Shown: positions 1-8,353, counted from the stretch's first letter. The stretch: 35,756 bases of DNA from Oscillospiraceae bacterium (GCA_022795735.1 JAAWHG010000025.1:1-35756); one strand, 5' to 3'. The notes: a model not told the origin generated them from the sequence alone. Translations and numbers: made by a program.

Positions 1-250
1 GTTAACTTTCTTTCTGATGGATTACTGTAATGACCGCACCACAGCTAGGTCTCCTTTGCGTTGGTGCATAAGGTGATATCTAAGTACGTCCTGTATAATT
101 ATAATACACCATGATTTATAAAATGTCAAGACGCGGGTTGGAAAAAGATGAAAACAGTGATATCGAATAAAATCCTGTAGAAAGAACAAATATATCGAAA
201 CTTTTTGACTAAATTTGCATTGACAATCCTTTTTTCAGGGATGGATACAA

Positions 251-290
251 TGAAAAGGCGCTGGCCAAAGGAGTAGCCAGCGCCTTTTCA
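251..290 (-). terminator. Terminator of the DUF4349 lipoprotein gene
   Basis: Positions 251-265 and 276-290 form a perfect 15-bp stem with a 10-nt loop, starting ten bases beyond the stop codon of the minus-strand lipoprotein gene. The ends of the stem carry A/T runs, so it can act in both directions. The remaining sequence at 1-250 is AT-rich and I see no gene in it. Confidence 0.85.
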
Positions 291-299
291 TAATAGAAA

Positions 300-1322
300 C
301 TAAATTGTATCCGTATTTTCCTTCTGCGGCGGCTGCTTAGGCGCGGCGGCCTTCTGGCGTCTGCGGCGGACAATCTTCCGCGCGGCCAGCAAGCCGGCAA
401 CTACAATAATCACAAACAGAACCAGTCCGGGCAGCGACTCCGCGAGGAACAGACTCAGGTCCTCCAAACTGCGAACAAACCGGGTCCACCCGTCGCGGAA
501 GGAATTCCCCATCCGCTCGCCGAAGCTGCGCTGGACGGTCGCCGTCGGAGTGTAGACCGCCACTTCCCGGAGGCTGACGGAAATGGTGGAATAGTCCACC
601 TGATTCTGCCAGTTGCGAAGCTGCCGCTCAATGGCCTCGATTTCATAACGGACCTCGCTCAAGCGGCTCTCCAGCATAATCAGCGTGTCGATATTTTCCG
701 CCTTGCCCAGCATGTCGAGCAGCCGTTCCTCCTGGACCTCCAGCGAGTGCTTGCGGGCCTCCTGGTCGGTAAATTGGGAGGTGATGTTTTCTACGCTGGT
801 CCCCGAGCTGGTCACACTGCCCAGATTGCCGGCCTGATTGACCGCCTCCTGGAACCGGTTGGACGGGACGCGCAGTACGTAGTCGGCCCAACGGTCCACA
901 ATGCGGGTGGTGCCGTCGGACTGCCAATTGGTGTTGCCCGAGACGTTGGAAGACTCCACAAAGCCGCCCATCGACGACGCCAGCCGCTCCAGCGCCGTCA
1001 CCGCCGCGTCAAAGTCGAGTGTCTCAATGCGCAGGTCGGCACGGTAGATCAGCTTTTCGGCGGAGATGGCGGGCTGAGCCGTCTGCAACTCGCCCATAGC
1101 CTCCTCTTCGTCGTAGGACGCCGGCTCGGGTATGGGCGTTTCTTGAGGGGCCGTGTCCAGCGAGTAGTAGCTGTCCGCCCCGGCTGGCGCGGCTTCCGGT
1201 TCGGCTGGCGCGCCAGCCGACGATCCCATTTCAGATTTGGTGGCCGCGACATCGGAAGATTTCGCGGCGCAGCCCGCCAGCAGCAGCGTCAGGGCCATAA
1301 GAAGCGCAAGATACTTTTTCAT
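300..1322 (-). CDS. DUF4349 domain lipoprotein
   Basis: This 340-residue protein starts with a lipoprotein signal peptide whose lipobox LLAGC puts the lipidated cysteine at residue 18. A low-complexity Ala/Pro/Glu linker follows. From about residue 88 comes the DUF4349 core (KLIYRADLRIETLDFDAAV and a long coiled-coil stretch around SLEVQEERLLDML). A single transmembrane helix lies at about 292-314, and the tail is very basic (RKIVRRRRQK). Lipid anchor plus C-terminal helix place the core outside the membrane with both ends attached. The start has GGAGG 8 nt upstream. DUF4349 proteins are common in Firmicutes and have no established biochemical role; I assign the family, not a function. The gene is monocistronic, with a terminator directly downstream. 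Confidence 0.88.
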   Translation of the reverse strand: MKKYLALLMALTLLLAGCAAKSSDVAATKSEMGSSAGAPAEPEAAPAGADSYYSLDTAPQETPIPEPASYDEEEAMGELQTAQPAISAEKLIYRADLRIETLDFDAAVTALERLASSMGGFVESSNVSGNTNWQSDGTTRIVDRWADYVLRVPSNRFQEAVNQAGNLGSVTSSGTSVENITSQFTDQEARKHSLEVQEERLLDMLGKAENIDTLIMLESRLSEVRYEIEAIERQLRNWQNQVDYSTISVSLREVAVYTPTATVQRSFGERMGNSFRDGWTRFVRSLEDLSLFLAESLPGLVLFVIIVVAGLLAARKIVRRRRQKAAAPKQPPQKENTDTI

Positions 1323-1396
1323 AGATTTGTCCTCCTTATTTTTGATTGGTCATCCATATAGACGGTTTTTTCCCCCAACGGTTCCCGCTCCCAAAC

Positions 1397-1428
1397 AAAA
1401 AAATCCCCTGCGGGCGGACCGCAGGGGA
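1397..1428 (-). terminator. Terminator of the Hsp20 gene
   Basis: CCCCTGCGG at 1405-1413 pairs with CCGCAGGGG at 1419-1427 around a 5-nt loop. On the minus strand the stem is followed by a run of seven T (A at 1397-1403 on the plus strand). This is a textbook rho-independent terminator just after the hsp20 stop. Confidence 0.88.
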
Positions 1429-1441
1429 AGTGGGGAGAAAA

Positions 1442-1879
1442 TCACTCGATGGCTAGTCTTCTGCTCTCCCCCTTGGCGGGGGAACGTTTAGGCAAGGTCA
1501 GCTTGAGGACGCCGTCCTGATAAGCCGCCTTGATGGCGTCGGTCTCGATGCCTTCCACGCCGAAGCTGCGGGAATAGCTCCCGTAGGAGCGCTCGCAGCG
1601 GACGAAATTACCCTTCTTGTCGTGCTCCTCGTAGTCGGAGTGGCGGGCGGCGGTGATGGTCAGCAGGCTGTCGTTCAGGTCGATGTTGATGTCCTCTTTT
1701 TTGAAGCCGGGCAGATCGGCCTCGAGCAGATAATGGTCGCCCTCGTCGCGGATGTCGGTTTTAAACTCGGAAAGGCTGTTGCTGCCAAAAAAACGCTTCT
1801 CCATCTCGTCAAACATCTGGAAGGGGTTGTAAAGGGCGGCGTCGTTATTGCGGCGGCTGTAGGGAATCAGGTTCATCAT
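1442..1879 (-). CDS. Hsp20/alpha-crystallin small heat shock protein
   Basis: The 145-residue product is an ATP-independent holdase chaperone of the small heat shock family. The N-terminal arm (NPFQMFDEMEKRFFG) is followed by an alpha-crystallin domain from about residue 38, visible as FKTDIRDEGDHYLLEADLPG, then the typical KKEDINIDLNDSLLTITAAR strand and the C-terminal GVLKLTLPK strand that closes the domain. Length is normal for the family. GGAGG lies 9 nt before the first ATG; a second ATG follows immediately, so the start could be one codon later. An upstream CIRCE element indicates control by HrcA, the same control expected for groESL in this window. It has its own terminator. Confidence 0.95.
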   Translation of the reverse strand: MMNLIPYSRRNNDAALYNPFQMFDEMEKRFFGSNSLSEFKTDIRDEGDHYLLEADLPGFKKEDINIDLNDSLLTITAARHSDYEEHDKKGNFVRCERSYGSYSRSFGVEGIETDAIKAAYQDGVLKLTLPKRSPAKGESRRLAIE

Positions 1880-1999
1880 GGTAAATAACCTCCATTCATG
1901 CGTCTCCCGGTTTTCCGGGACTCTTGTTTTGTTTTCTGACTTTAGGATACGCTCAAATTATGAACAGAGATACGCTTTTCTATGAACGGACTGTGAATT

Positions 2000-2026
2000 T
2001 TAGCGCTCGAGCATATAGAGTGCTAA
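2000..2026 (-). promoter_or_regulatory. CIRCE operator upstream of hsp20
   Basis: The sequence TTAGCGCTC, nine bases, GAGTGCTAA matches the CIRCE inverted repeat (TTAGCACTC-N9-GAGTGCTAA) with one change in the left arm. CIRCE is the binding site of the heat shock repressor HrcA. It sits about 120 bp upstream of the Hsp20 start codon. I could not identify the -35/-10 pair with confidence. Confidence 0.9.
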
Positions 2027-2049
2027 AATCTGCCTTGCGCCCAACATGG

Positions 2050-2090
2050 AAACCGCCCCTCCCGGCCTCTGTGCCAGGAAGGGGCGGTTT
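2050..2090. terminator. Hairpin terminator after the kinase-like gene
   Basis: Positions 2050-2060 pair with 2080-2090 (AAACCGCCCCT against AGGGGCGGTTT) around a loop of about 19 nt. It lies just past the stop of the minus-strand kinase-like gene and upstream of the hsp20 CIRCE element, so it would isolate the two transcription units. The U-tract on the minus strand is short. Confidence 0.65.
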
Positions 2091-2105
2091 TGTCTGTGTT
2101 TCGAA

Positions 2106-4859
2106 TTACGCAGAAAGAACGGTAATCTCCTTGGAAACGGCGATCTGACTGTTGAAGTACAGCCGGATCACATAATTTCCCGGTTCGTTTGGCAGAGCCT
2201 CCACCGAGCCGACGACGACGCCGCTATCCCACAGGCCGTCCCAAGTGTCGGTGTAGTTCTTTACAATGACAGGAACGCCGCCGTCGTTCTCCACGACGAT
2301 GGTAACTTTAATCTCGTCGTCGCTCTCGTCGTGGCCGCTGAAGCTGTCCACCGCGAAGGCCAGACCCTTCCCGGGCTGGAACTCGCTCACGCCGGGGTTG
2401 AGGTCCATCCTGGTCCAGTTGGCCTTTTCCGGCAGCGCGAAGGTGCCCATGAAGAAGCGGTCCGCACCGTAGCTGTTGAAATCCTCGACAGCGGGGAGGG
2501 ATGCCTCGGCTTTCGCGGCGTCGCCCAAAGGCTCGTCCCGGGAGGAGCGCAGCTCAAATTCATAGGTCGCGCCGGGGGCCAACCCGGTCAGGCTGGCTTC
2601 GCTGCCCGTTGCCTGCATGGTCTCGGCCAGGCCGGTCCCCTTGGGACCGTAGCGCAGCAGCCAACTGCCGTCCGGCTGATCGCTCTCCCAAATCACACGC
2701 AGCCCGTCCGGCCCCTGTGCCTCGGCCCGAATGGACTTGACCTCGGCGGCCAGCGGTGTCACGGTAGTCTCCGCCGGACTGGACACGCCGGGCGCGGTGA
2801 CCGAAATGGTGTAGGTTTCGCCGGCGCTGAGCTGATTGAATTCCGCCGCGCAGCCGGTGACAAACTGCGTCTTGCTCGCGCCGTCCGGCCCGGTGCAGGT
2901 GACGCTCCACTCGGAGGGGGCGTCCCCTTCGTAGGTCCAGGTGGCCCGCGCCGTGCTGCCCGACATGGCCTCCGCTTTCAGATCGGAGATGCGAATGCTG
3001 GGGTCGGTGGTGAGGGCCGCCGTTGTCTTCCCCTCCAGCGTGACCCCGTCAGGCGGTACGAGGGTAAAGGTATAACGCTTGTCCGGCTCCAGGTTAAAGA
3101 TGGACACCGTGTCGCCGCTGAACGATATCTCCTGGGCCTCGCCCCCCCCAGCGCTGTAGCGAACCGTCCAAGACCCGGGGTCGGGGCCGCTGACCGTCAG
3201 ACGCAGCGCCGCCTGCCCGTTTCCGGTGGAGCTGACCGAGAAGTCCACGATCTCGGTGGATGCGACGGTGGATGCCAAAACCGAGGTCTGGCCCGTCACC
3301 CGTTGTTGGCCGTCCAAGGCGTGGGCCGTAATGGTGTACTGCGCGCCGGAGGTCAGGCCGCTGATGGTAACCGGCTGACCCGACCAGCGCTGCTGGACCG
3401 CGTTGCCGTAGGCGTCGGTGCAGATGAGGTTCAGCTCCAGACCCGCTCCGCCGTCGTCCACGTCCACCTCCAGCCAGTCCACGCCCCGGTTGGTGACGGT
3501 CAGGCCGTTGATGGCCGATGCCGGGCCGCCGAGCAGCAGATACCACGCGGCCACCCCGATGACGCCGAGCAGGAGCACCGCAATAACAATGGGGATCGCA
3601 ATCAAATTTTTTTTCTTTGTCTTTTTGGACCGTTTAGGCTTTTTTGCCTTCGTTTTTTCCGCAGGGCGGATGGGGACTTCATCGTCATCCGCCGCGTGCC
3701 GGGTGTGGGGCGCGGCAAAGACCGGCTGGCCGTTTGCGCCGCGCAGGCCGGAGAAGGTTTCCTCCGCCTCGTCCTCATCATCGGGCTCCTCCGACTCCGG
3801 AATTTCCATGGTGGGGGAAAAGCTGTCCACAAATTTTTCGTCCATCGCTTCGACTTCGGCGAAACGTACCGGCTCCACCGGCTCGTCCATCGACTCCAGA
3901 GGCACCAGCATATCGTCTCCGGCGTTGAGAGGAGGGACGATCAGCGTGTCGCTGACATTGTTGCGCTTCATATAGAGTATCAACTCTTGCAACAGCTCGT
4001 CCGGGCTCTGGAAACGGTCCGCCGGCTCAAAGGCGCACGCCTTGAGCACAATGGCGGCCAGCTCGTAGTCGGCGTAGAGAGGGGAGGGCAGCGGCTCTCC
4101 CGACAGACGCATTTTGTTGGCGGCGGCGGCCGAGGTGTTTTCATCCTCAAAGGGGCCGTGATTGCCGTTGAGAATGCGGTAGAGCACCATACCCACCGAG
4201 TAGATGTCCACCGTGGGGTTGAAGTCGCCCATGGCGTCGGCAATCTCGGGGGCGGTGTAGGCTGAGATCATCCGGTCGGGCATGGCGCAGAACTTGAGCT
4301 GGGAGATGCGCGCCGCGCCCAAGTCGCCGAGCATAAAGCCACCCATCGCGTTGAGGTAAATATTTTCCGGTTTGACGTTCCGGTGAATGAGGTCCTGCCC
4401 GCGCATCTCGCACAGGGCGGTGCACAGGTCAAGCCCCAGATTGAGCGCCCGCAGATGGGTCATGGCGTTCTCGTGTAAATACTCGGGCAGCGTCACGTAG
4501 CGTTCGGAGAGCAGGGAGAGCTCAAAGCCGACGCCCTCCTCTCTGGCACAGACCTGGTAGCCCAGGTATGTAGCGCAGTTGCTGCTCCCGCGCAGGGGGG
4601 CGAGCGCTTTCAGGCTGTCTTCGTAGTCGGCGACACGCTGCTCGTAGTAGTGCAGGGCCTCCTCCTCGTTTGCGGCGGCTCCGGTGATGAGCAGGGCTTC
4701 CACCTGGGTCTGGGACTCGGGGATGGAGATCTGCTTGAGGATGAAGGCTTCGCCGCCGGCGTGCCGGAGTAGATAGAGCCGGGAAGCGCCGTTGTCGGCA
4801 AGGCAGCGGACAATCTCCATTCCGTCCAGCAGGGGGGATACGGGTTTCAATTCGGACAA
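2106..4859 (-). CDS. Membrane kinase-like protein with Fn3-like ectodomains, HRN catalytic loop
   Basis: The product is about 917 residues. An N-terminal Ser/Thr kinase fold (about 15-300) shows a lysine in FILK (K42), the loop HRNVKPEN (160-166), DLG (from D179) and an APE motif near 203-205. The usual catalytic HRD aspartate is Asn161 (codon 4377-4379), and the Gly-rich loop is poor, so it may be a pseudokinase. An acidic linker (about 300-400), a Lys-rich stretch and one transmembrane helix (about 419-443) follow. Outside are about four beta-sandwich repeats resembling fibronectin type III, each ending in a pattern like SGAQYTITA, and a unique C-terminal domain. The start chosen is TTG at 4857-4859 because AGGAGG lies 10 nt before it. 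An in-frame ATG at 4890-4892 lacks a ribosome binding site and overlaps the likely -10 box. It probably senses something outside the cell; the ligand is unknown. Confidence 0.82.
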   Translation of the reverse strand: MSELKPVSPLLDGMEIVRCLADNGASRLYLLRHAGGEAFILKQISIPESQTQVEALLITGAAANEEEALHYYEQRVADYEDSLKALAPLRGSSNCATYLGYQVCAREEGVGFELSLLSERYVTLPEYLHENAMTHLRALNLGLDLCTALCEMRGQDLIHRNVKPENIYLNAMGGFMLGDLGAARISQLKFCAMPDRMISAYTAPEIADAMGDFNPTVDIYSVGMVLYRILNGNHGPFEDENTSAAAANKMRLSGEPLPSPLYADYELAAIVLKACAFEPADRFQSPDELLQELILYMKRNNVSDTLIVPPLNAGDDMLVPLESMDEPVEPVRFAEVEAMDEKFVDSFSPTMEIPESEEPDDEDEAEETFSGLRGANGQPVFAAPHTRHAADDDEVPIRPAEKTKAKKPKRSKKTKKKNLIAIPIVIAVLLLGVIGVAAWYLLLGGPASAINGLTVTNRGVDWLEVDVDDGGAGLELNLICTDAYGNAVQQRWSGQPVTISGLTSGAQYTITAHALDGQQRVTGQTSVLASTVASTEIVDFSVSSTGNGQAALRLTVSGPDPGSWTVRYSAGGGEAQEISFSGDTVSIFNLEPDKRYTFTLVPPDGVTLEGKTTAALTTDPSIRISDLKAEAMSGSTARATWTYEGDAPSEWSVTCTGPDGASKTQFVTGCAAEFNQLSAGETYTISVTAPGVSSPAETTVTPLAAEVKSIRAEAQGPDGLRVIWESDQPDGSWLLRYGPKGTGLAETMQATGSEASLTGLAPGATYEFELRSSRDEPLGDAAKAEASLPAVEDFNSYGADRFFMGTFALPEKANWTRMDLNPGVSEFQPGKGLAFAVDSFSGHDESDDEIKVTIVVENDGGVPVIVKNYTDTWDGLWDSGVVVGSVEALPNEPGNYVIRLYFNSQIAVSKEITVLSA

Positions 4860-4887
4860 GGTTCCTTCGCCTCCTATTTCAAAGTAT

Positions 4888-4916
4888 ATCATATTCTATT
4901 TTTACCCAAAAAGCAA
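4888..4916 (-). promoter_or_regulatory. Putative promoter of the kinase-like gene
   Basis: On the minus strand TTGCTT (4911-4916) and TATGAT (4888-4893) are separated by 17 bp. The -10 box overlaps the upstream ATG, which supports translation starting at the TTG at 4859. Confidence 0.5.
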
Positions 4917-5018
4917 GAGCTTGACAATATAGGTTTCCCACCACAGCGTAATTTTACCGGTTCCCCAACTGATTTCCATGGAATTTTGGTTTACACCCTT
5001 TTATTTTTCGACGGGATG

Positions 5019-5027
5019 TGCTAGAAT
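5019..5027 (+). promoter_or_regulatory. Possible extended -10 promoter of the zinc-ribbon gene
   Basis: TGCTAGAAT at 5019-5027 fits an extended -10 element (TGN followed by TAGAAT). No good -35 box is visible 17 bp upstream, as is usual for extended -10 promoters. It lies about 75 bp before the start codon. Confidence 0.35.
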
Positions 5028-5101
5028 ATCCCTAATTAACACGACGACTGGCTGTGCGGGGTCCGTCCCCGCCCTTAAACACGATAGCATGGAGGAAGCT
5101 G

Positions 5102-6256
5102 ATGGCGCGAATCACCTGTGAATACTGCAATACGGAATACGAGATGGATATGGACCAGTGCCCTCTCTGCGGCATGCCCAATACCGTTGCCGGTTCCATC
5201 CCGGAGGAGCCGGAGCCGTCCCGGGCAAAGGAACCCAAAAAACCGCCGAAAGAGAAGCGGAGCGGCGCGCGGGCCGCGCCCGCAGAGGACAAGATACCGC
5301 GCTGGATTTATATTCTAATCAGTGTTTTTTTAAGTCTGGCTGTGCTGATTGGCTCGCTCTACGCCATGTACGCCGTGGGTATCATAAAGTTTGGCAAAGA
5401 TAAGACGAAGGACAACGCCAGCCTGGACCTGCCCATCCAGGAGGATAACGCCCAACCAGAGCCCGAGCCGGAACCGGAGCCAGAACCCGAGCCCGAACCC
5501 GAACCTGCGCCAGAGCCGGTCGCCTGCACCAGCTTGGGCGTGAAGGAGGAGATCGTCCTGTCGGCGGTGGGTGACTTGGAGAGTATCGGCTTGCGCATCG
5601 AGCCGGAAAATTGCACCGAAGAGATCAGCCTGGTCTCGTCCAACCCCGCCGTTTGTACCGTGGACGCCGACGGGCAGGTGACAGCCCTGGGTGAGGGCCG
5701 CGCCGTTATCACCGCCGCCTGTGGGGAACAGACCGGTACCGTCTCGGTTATTTGCGATTTCGGGAGCGGAGCCGCGTTGGAGGGCTTGGCGCTGAGCAGC
5801 GACGATGTCACCCTCCTGGCGGTTGGCGAGGCTGTTTCGCTTACCGTGAGCGGCGTACCAAAAGGCGCGGAGGTGGTCTGGTCTTCCGACGACCGAGACG
5901 TCTGCACCGTAGAGGACGGGGTGGTGACGGCCGAGGGGCCGGGTGTAGCCAGTGTCACCGCCGAGGTGAACGGCAAAGAGCTGACCTGTACCGTCCGCTG
6001 CCGTTTTGAGGAGGACCCCGCCACTTCTTCCGGAAACGGCTCCAACAAGCTGGACCACAGCGACGTTACCCTCCAAGTGGGCGAGAGCTTTGAGATTTCG
6101 GTGGTAAATGGAATCTCGGGCGGCTGGAACGTCACCGACGGCTCGGTCATCGCCGTGGACGGCAACGGCATCGTCACCGGCGTCGGCAAGGGGACCGCCA
6201 GCGTCTATACCGTAGTGGGCGGCGAACGTCTCGAGTGCATCGTCCGGGTCGGGTAA
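5102..6256 (+). CDS. Zinc-ribbon membrane protein with bacterial Ig-like (Big2) domains
   Basis: The 384-residue protein starts with a four-cysteine zinc ribbon (C6, C9, C20, C23 in CEYC and CPLC). A basic Pro/Lys linker and one transmembrane helix (about 67-92) follow. Next is an acidic Pro-Glu repeat (119-139), probably a rigid spacer, and then three Ig-like domains of the Big2 type, recognisable from patterns such as SSNPAVCTVDADGQVTALG and GRAVITA. The ribbon would be cytoplasmic and the Ig-like part outside. ATG 5102 is chosen because GGAGGA lies 5 nt upstream; an in-frame start at 5054 has no such site. The gene diverges from the kinase-like gene, which also has a cytoplasmic module, one helix and an Ig-type ectodomain. 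Its function is unknown. Confidence 0.8.
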   Translation: MARITCEYCNTEYEMDMDQCPLCGMPNTVAGSIPEEPEPSRAKEPKKPPKEKRSGARAAPAEDKIPRWIYILISVFLSLAVLIGSLYAMYAVGIIKFGKDKTKDNASLDLPIQEDNAQPEPEPEPEPEPEPEPEPAPEPVACTSLGVKEEIVLSAVGDLESIGLRIEPENCTEEISLVSSNPAVCTVDADGQVTALGEGRAVITAACGEQTGTVSVICDFGSGAALEGLALSSDDVTLLAVGEAVSLTVSGVPKGAEVVWSSDDRDVCTVEDGVVTAEGPGVASVTAEVNGKELTCTVRCRFEEDPATSSGNGSNKLDHSDVTLQVGESFEISVVNGISGGWNVTDGSVIAVDGNGIVTGVGKGTASVYTVVGGERLECIVRVG

Positions 6257-6280
6257 GACGCCGCGTATCGCGTGGAAAGA

Positions 6281-6312
6281 GGGCGCGCTGCCATCGTGCA
6301 GCGCGCCCTTTT
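6281..6312. terminator. Bidirectional terminator between convergent genes
   Basis: GGGCGCGCTG (6281-6290) pairs perfectly with CAGCGCGCCC (6299-6308) around an 8-nt loop and is followed by TTTT. It lies between the zinc-ribbon gene on the plus strand and the DUF378 gene on the minus strand and can serve both. Confidence 0.85.
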
Positions 6313-6314
6313 CA

Positions 6315-6539
6315 TCAGGTTGCGGTTCTGCGCTGGGTCTCCCGGTCCCGGCTGTCGCCGCGGCGGAAGAGCAGCGTGATGCACCAAAGGCCGGCCAGGC
6401 CCACCAGGCCGTAGACCAAACGGCTCAAAAAGGCCGTCTGTCCACCGAAGACCCACGCCACCAGGTCAAACTGAAACAGGCTTACCAGTCCCCAGTTGAT
6501 TGCGCCGATGATGGAAAGAATCATTGCTGTTGTATCCAT
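6315..6539 (-). CDS. DUF378 family small membrane protein
   Basis: This is a 74-residue protein with two hydrophobic helices (about 5-30 and 38-60) and the family signature INWGLVSLFQFDLVAWVFG. The C-terminal tail is charged and hydrophilic. GGAGGG lies 7 nt before the ATG. DUF378 proteins are short two-helix membrane proteins with no established function. The gene appears monocistronic. The 200 bases upstream of its ribosome binding site hold no other gene that I can support. Confidence 0.85.
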   Translation of the reverse strand: MDTTAMILSIIGAINWGLVSLFQFDLVAWVFGGQTAFLSRLVYGLVGLAGLWCITLLFRRGDSRDRETQRRTAT

Positions 6540-6760
6540 GCGTTTTCCCTCCTATTCTCCTCTTTGACAAATCGAAGCGCCAGAAACCCTTTTTTCTGGA
6601 CTGTCCTAGTATGATCGGCCCGCGCTGTTTTTATGCCGCCGGGCGGCAAAAGACCAGGAAAGGCAGCGTTCAACGGTTGTGCGTACAGGTTCGAAAAGAC
6701 GTGCCGCATAGATAGCGCAAAGATGGAGTTAATAACTTGCACAATTTGGAATTCTATGTA

Positions 6761-6805
6761 AAAAAGTGAGGAAACCATCTATGTTCAATGGTTTCCTCAC
6801 TTTTT
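6761..6805 (-). terminator. Strong terminator closing the importer/hydrolase operon
   Basis: Positions 6761-6778 and 6788-6805 form a perfect 18-bp stem with a 9-nt loop, flanked by A5 on one side and T5 on the other. It lies about 70 bp after the stop of the creatinase-like gene and marks the 3' end of the minus-strand operon that begins near 13.9 kb. Confidence 0.9.
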
Positions 6806-6872
6806 CAATGCAAATTTGTGGTTAATTCAAAAAATGCTATGTATTCTGACGGAATAGACGTGTTTCTAAATT

Positions 6873-8255
6873 TCACTCTAACGCGAGCATTTGGCGTGTG
6901 TTAAGCATAAAAGGGAACATAACCGCGTTAAGCGAACTCATCGGCAGAACATCCTCGTGCAAGTTGATCCCCAATACCTCCCGCATAAATTGCTGTCCCG
7001 TGACGATTGCCTGATATCGTTTGGGATAGGAGGATTTCAACTCCAACCGCAGCCCTTCATCCGCAACGACCACGGTATCCTCACAGATTGCCGATACCGT
7101 AGGATGGGAAGCCGCTGCGATAATATCACACTGAATATGAGAACCGCTGTGGATTCTGACCTCGGAGCCATGCCGGAATTCTGTGTTGACCCACTCGTCG
7201 CCGCCAATATAATGCCCCGGATTTAAGGTAAAGCCAAACCGGGGATTCCCGATAATCTCGAAAACCTGATCGTATATCCGGCCGCAGCTGCAACCGACGC
7301 AAAGCTGCTCATACCAGCGTGCAACGGCTGACCAGTATGGCATAATGTGATCTTCCAGAGACGTTCGCAGTTCAGGCGAAACAGACCTCATATCTTCCGC
7401 CGCCAGAGCGGCCCTGCACATCAAGGAGCCGCGTTGTGAAAACGCCATACTCATAGGTCCGCCGCATTCGAGCCGGACAAAGGGGCTGGGACTTTTGATC
7501 CCCATGGACACCGACTTCGCCCCGAAGTTGACCATGGAGTAGGTTTGCTGCGGCGCAAAATCAACATGGCCGGCACGGGATAGTTCCAATTCAGATATGC
7601 CAGGTTCCAGTCTTGCGAACATCCGCCGCATAACATTTGCCACTTTTCCCGCCTGTGCATGGATGGCCGCGATTTCTTCCGCAGATCGGATCGTCATCCT
7701 GAGCCCGTTGGGCAACCCTGTCAGTTCCCTGGTGAAGTTCACAAGACTCCCGTGACCAACCACATCCCGCAGCGTTTGCACAATATATTCCGGTACGTCA
7801 AACCAGTTTGCATCCTCATAATATTTATAGCCGGCCAGACCGACCGCCATACCAACGGAGATGGAGGCCAGCGCGAAAATCTCCCGCAGTGTGGGCGAAT
7901 CAGAGCGCGGCTGCCCCTGAAGACTAAAATTTTGATAGCGCAGAACTTGTATCTCATAGGGAATAATCTGACAATATGCCTCGCCCTCGTTCCCTACAAC
8001 GATGATGCAGCTGCCGTCGGCGCGCATGATAAACAGGGCCTCCTCAAAGCGGCAGTCGTATTTTGAGAAATAAGAGATGTTGGCAAAGTGTTCCCGGTCT
8101 CCGTACAGCACTACCGCATCCAATCCCATCTCTTTCATCCGCGAACGCAGCCGCTCCAGACGCGTCAGATATATTTCTGCGGACAGCTCAACCGGCTGCT
8201 CGCGACATTCCTGCATAATATGCGATGGACATTCCTTTATGGTAACCTGTTTCAT
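6873..8255 (-). CDS. M24 (pita-bread) family protein, creatinase-like
   Basis: The 460-residue protein has an N-terminal creatinase/prolidase domain (about 28-180, DAVVLYGDREHFANISYFSK) and a C-terminal pita-bread domain (about 195-425). In the C-terminal half NPGHYIGGDEW matches the conserved His region and AICEDTVVV matches the last conserved Glu. The two metal-binding aspartates of true aminopeptidase P or prolidase are not visible: the expected strand reads FVRLECGGPMSMAF. This suggests a non-metal, creatinase-like C-N hydrolase or a catalytically altered member. It is the last gene of the importer operon, 126 bp after the M20 gene. The ribosome binding site (AGGGGG, about 6 nt before ATG) is moderate. 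Annotation as an aminopeptidase would be optimistic. Confidence 0.8.
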   Translation of the reverse strand: MKQVTIKECPSHIMQECREQPVELSAEIYLTRLERLRSRMKEMGLDAVVLYGDREHFANISYFSKYDCRFEEALFIMRADGSCIIVVGNEGEAYCQIIPYEIQVLRYQNFSLQGQPRSDSPTLREIFALASISVGMAVGLAGYKYYEDANWFDVPEYIVQTLRDVVGHGSLVNFTRELTGLPNGLRMTIRSAEEIAAIHAQAGKVANVMRRMFARLEPGISELELSRAGHVDFAPQQTYSMVNFGAKSVSMGIKSPSPFVRLECGGPMSMAFSQRGSLMCRAALAAEDMRSVSPELRTSLEDHIMPYWSAVARWYEQLCVGCSCGRIYDQVFEIIGNPRFGFTLNPGHYIGGDEWVNTEFRHGSEVRIHSGSHIQCDIIAAASHPTVSAICEDTVVVADEGLRLELKSSYPKRYQAIVTGQQFMREVLGINLHEDVLPMSSLNAVMFPFMLNTRQMLALE

Positions 8256-8303
8256 TGCTACCCCCTAGCATAACATGACGCTGTTATCTATAAATTGAAC
8301 AAA

Positions 8304-8353
8304 GCGCCCGGCACACCATGGTGGGTATTCCCTCCCACTGCGGGGCCGGGCGG
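8304..8353 (-). other. Intergenic hairpin between the M20 and M24 genes
   Basis: CGCCCGGC (8305-8312) pairs with GCCGGGCG (8345-8352), and the interior holds a second inverted repeat, GTGGG against CCCAC. No T-run follows on the minus strand. It may stabilise the upstream mRNA or act as a partial terminator within the operon. Confidence 0.45.

Noticed and set aside
1915-2148. 74-codon plus-strand frame across the hsp20 upstream region
   Set aside because: It covers the CIRCE operator and a terminator and lacks a ribosome binding site.
2046-4265. Long plus-strand open frame opposite the kinase-like gene
   Set aside because: It is rich in Arg, Gly, His and Val without domains, a typical shadow of a GC-rich gene; the minus-strand frame has clear kinase motifs and a ribosome binding site.
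5455-5520. Pro-Glu repeat in the zinc-ribbon protein, considered as a DNA tandem repeat or CRISPR-like array
   Set aside because: It is a coding low-complexity spacer (CCN-GAR codons) inside an intact frame, with no repeat-spacer pattern.
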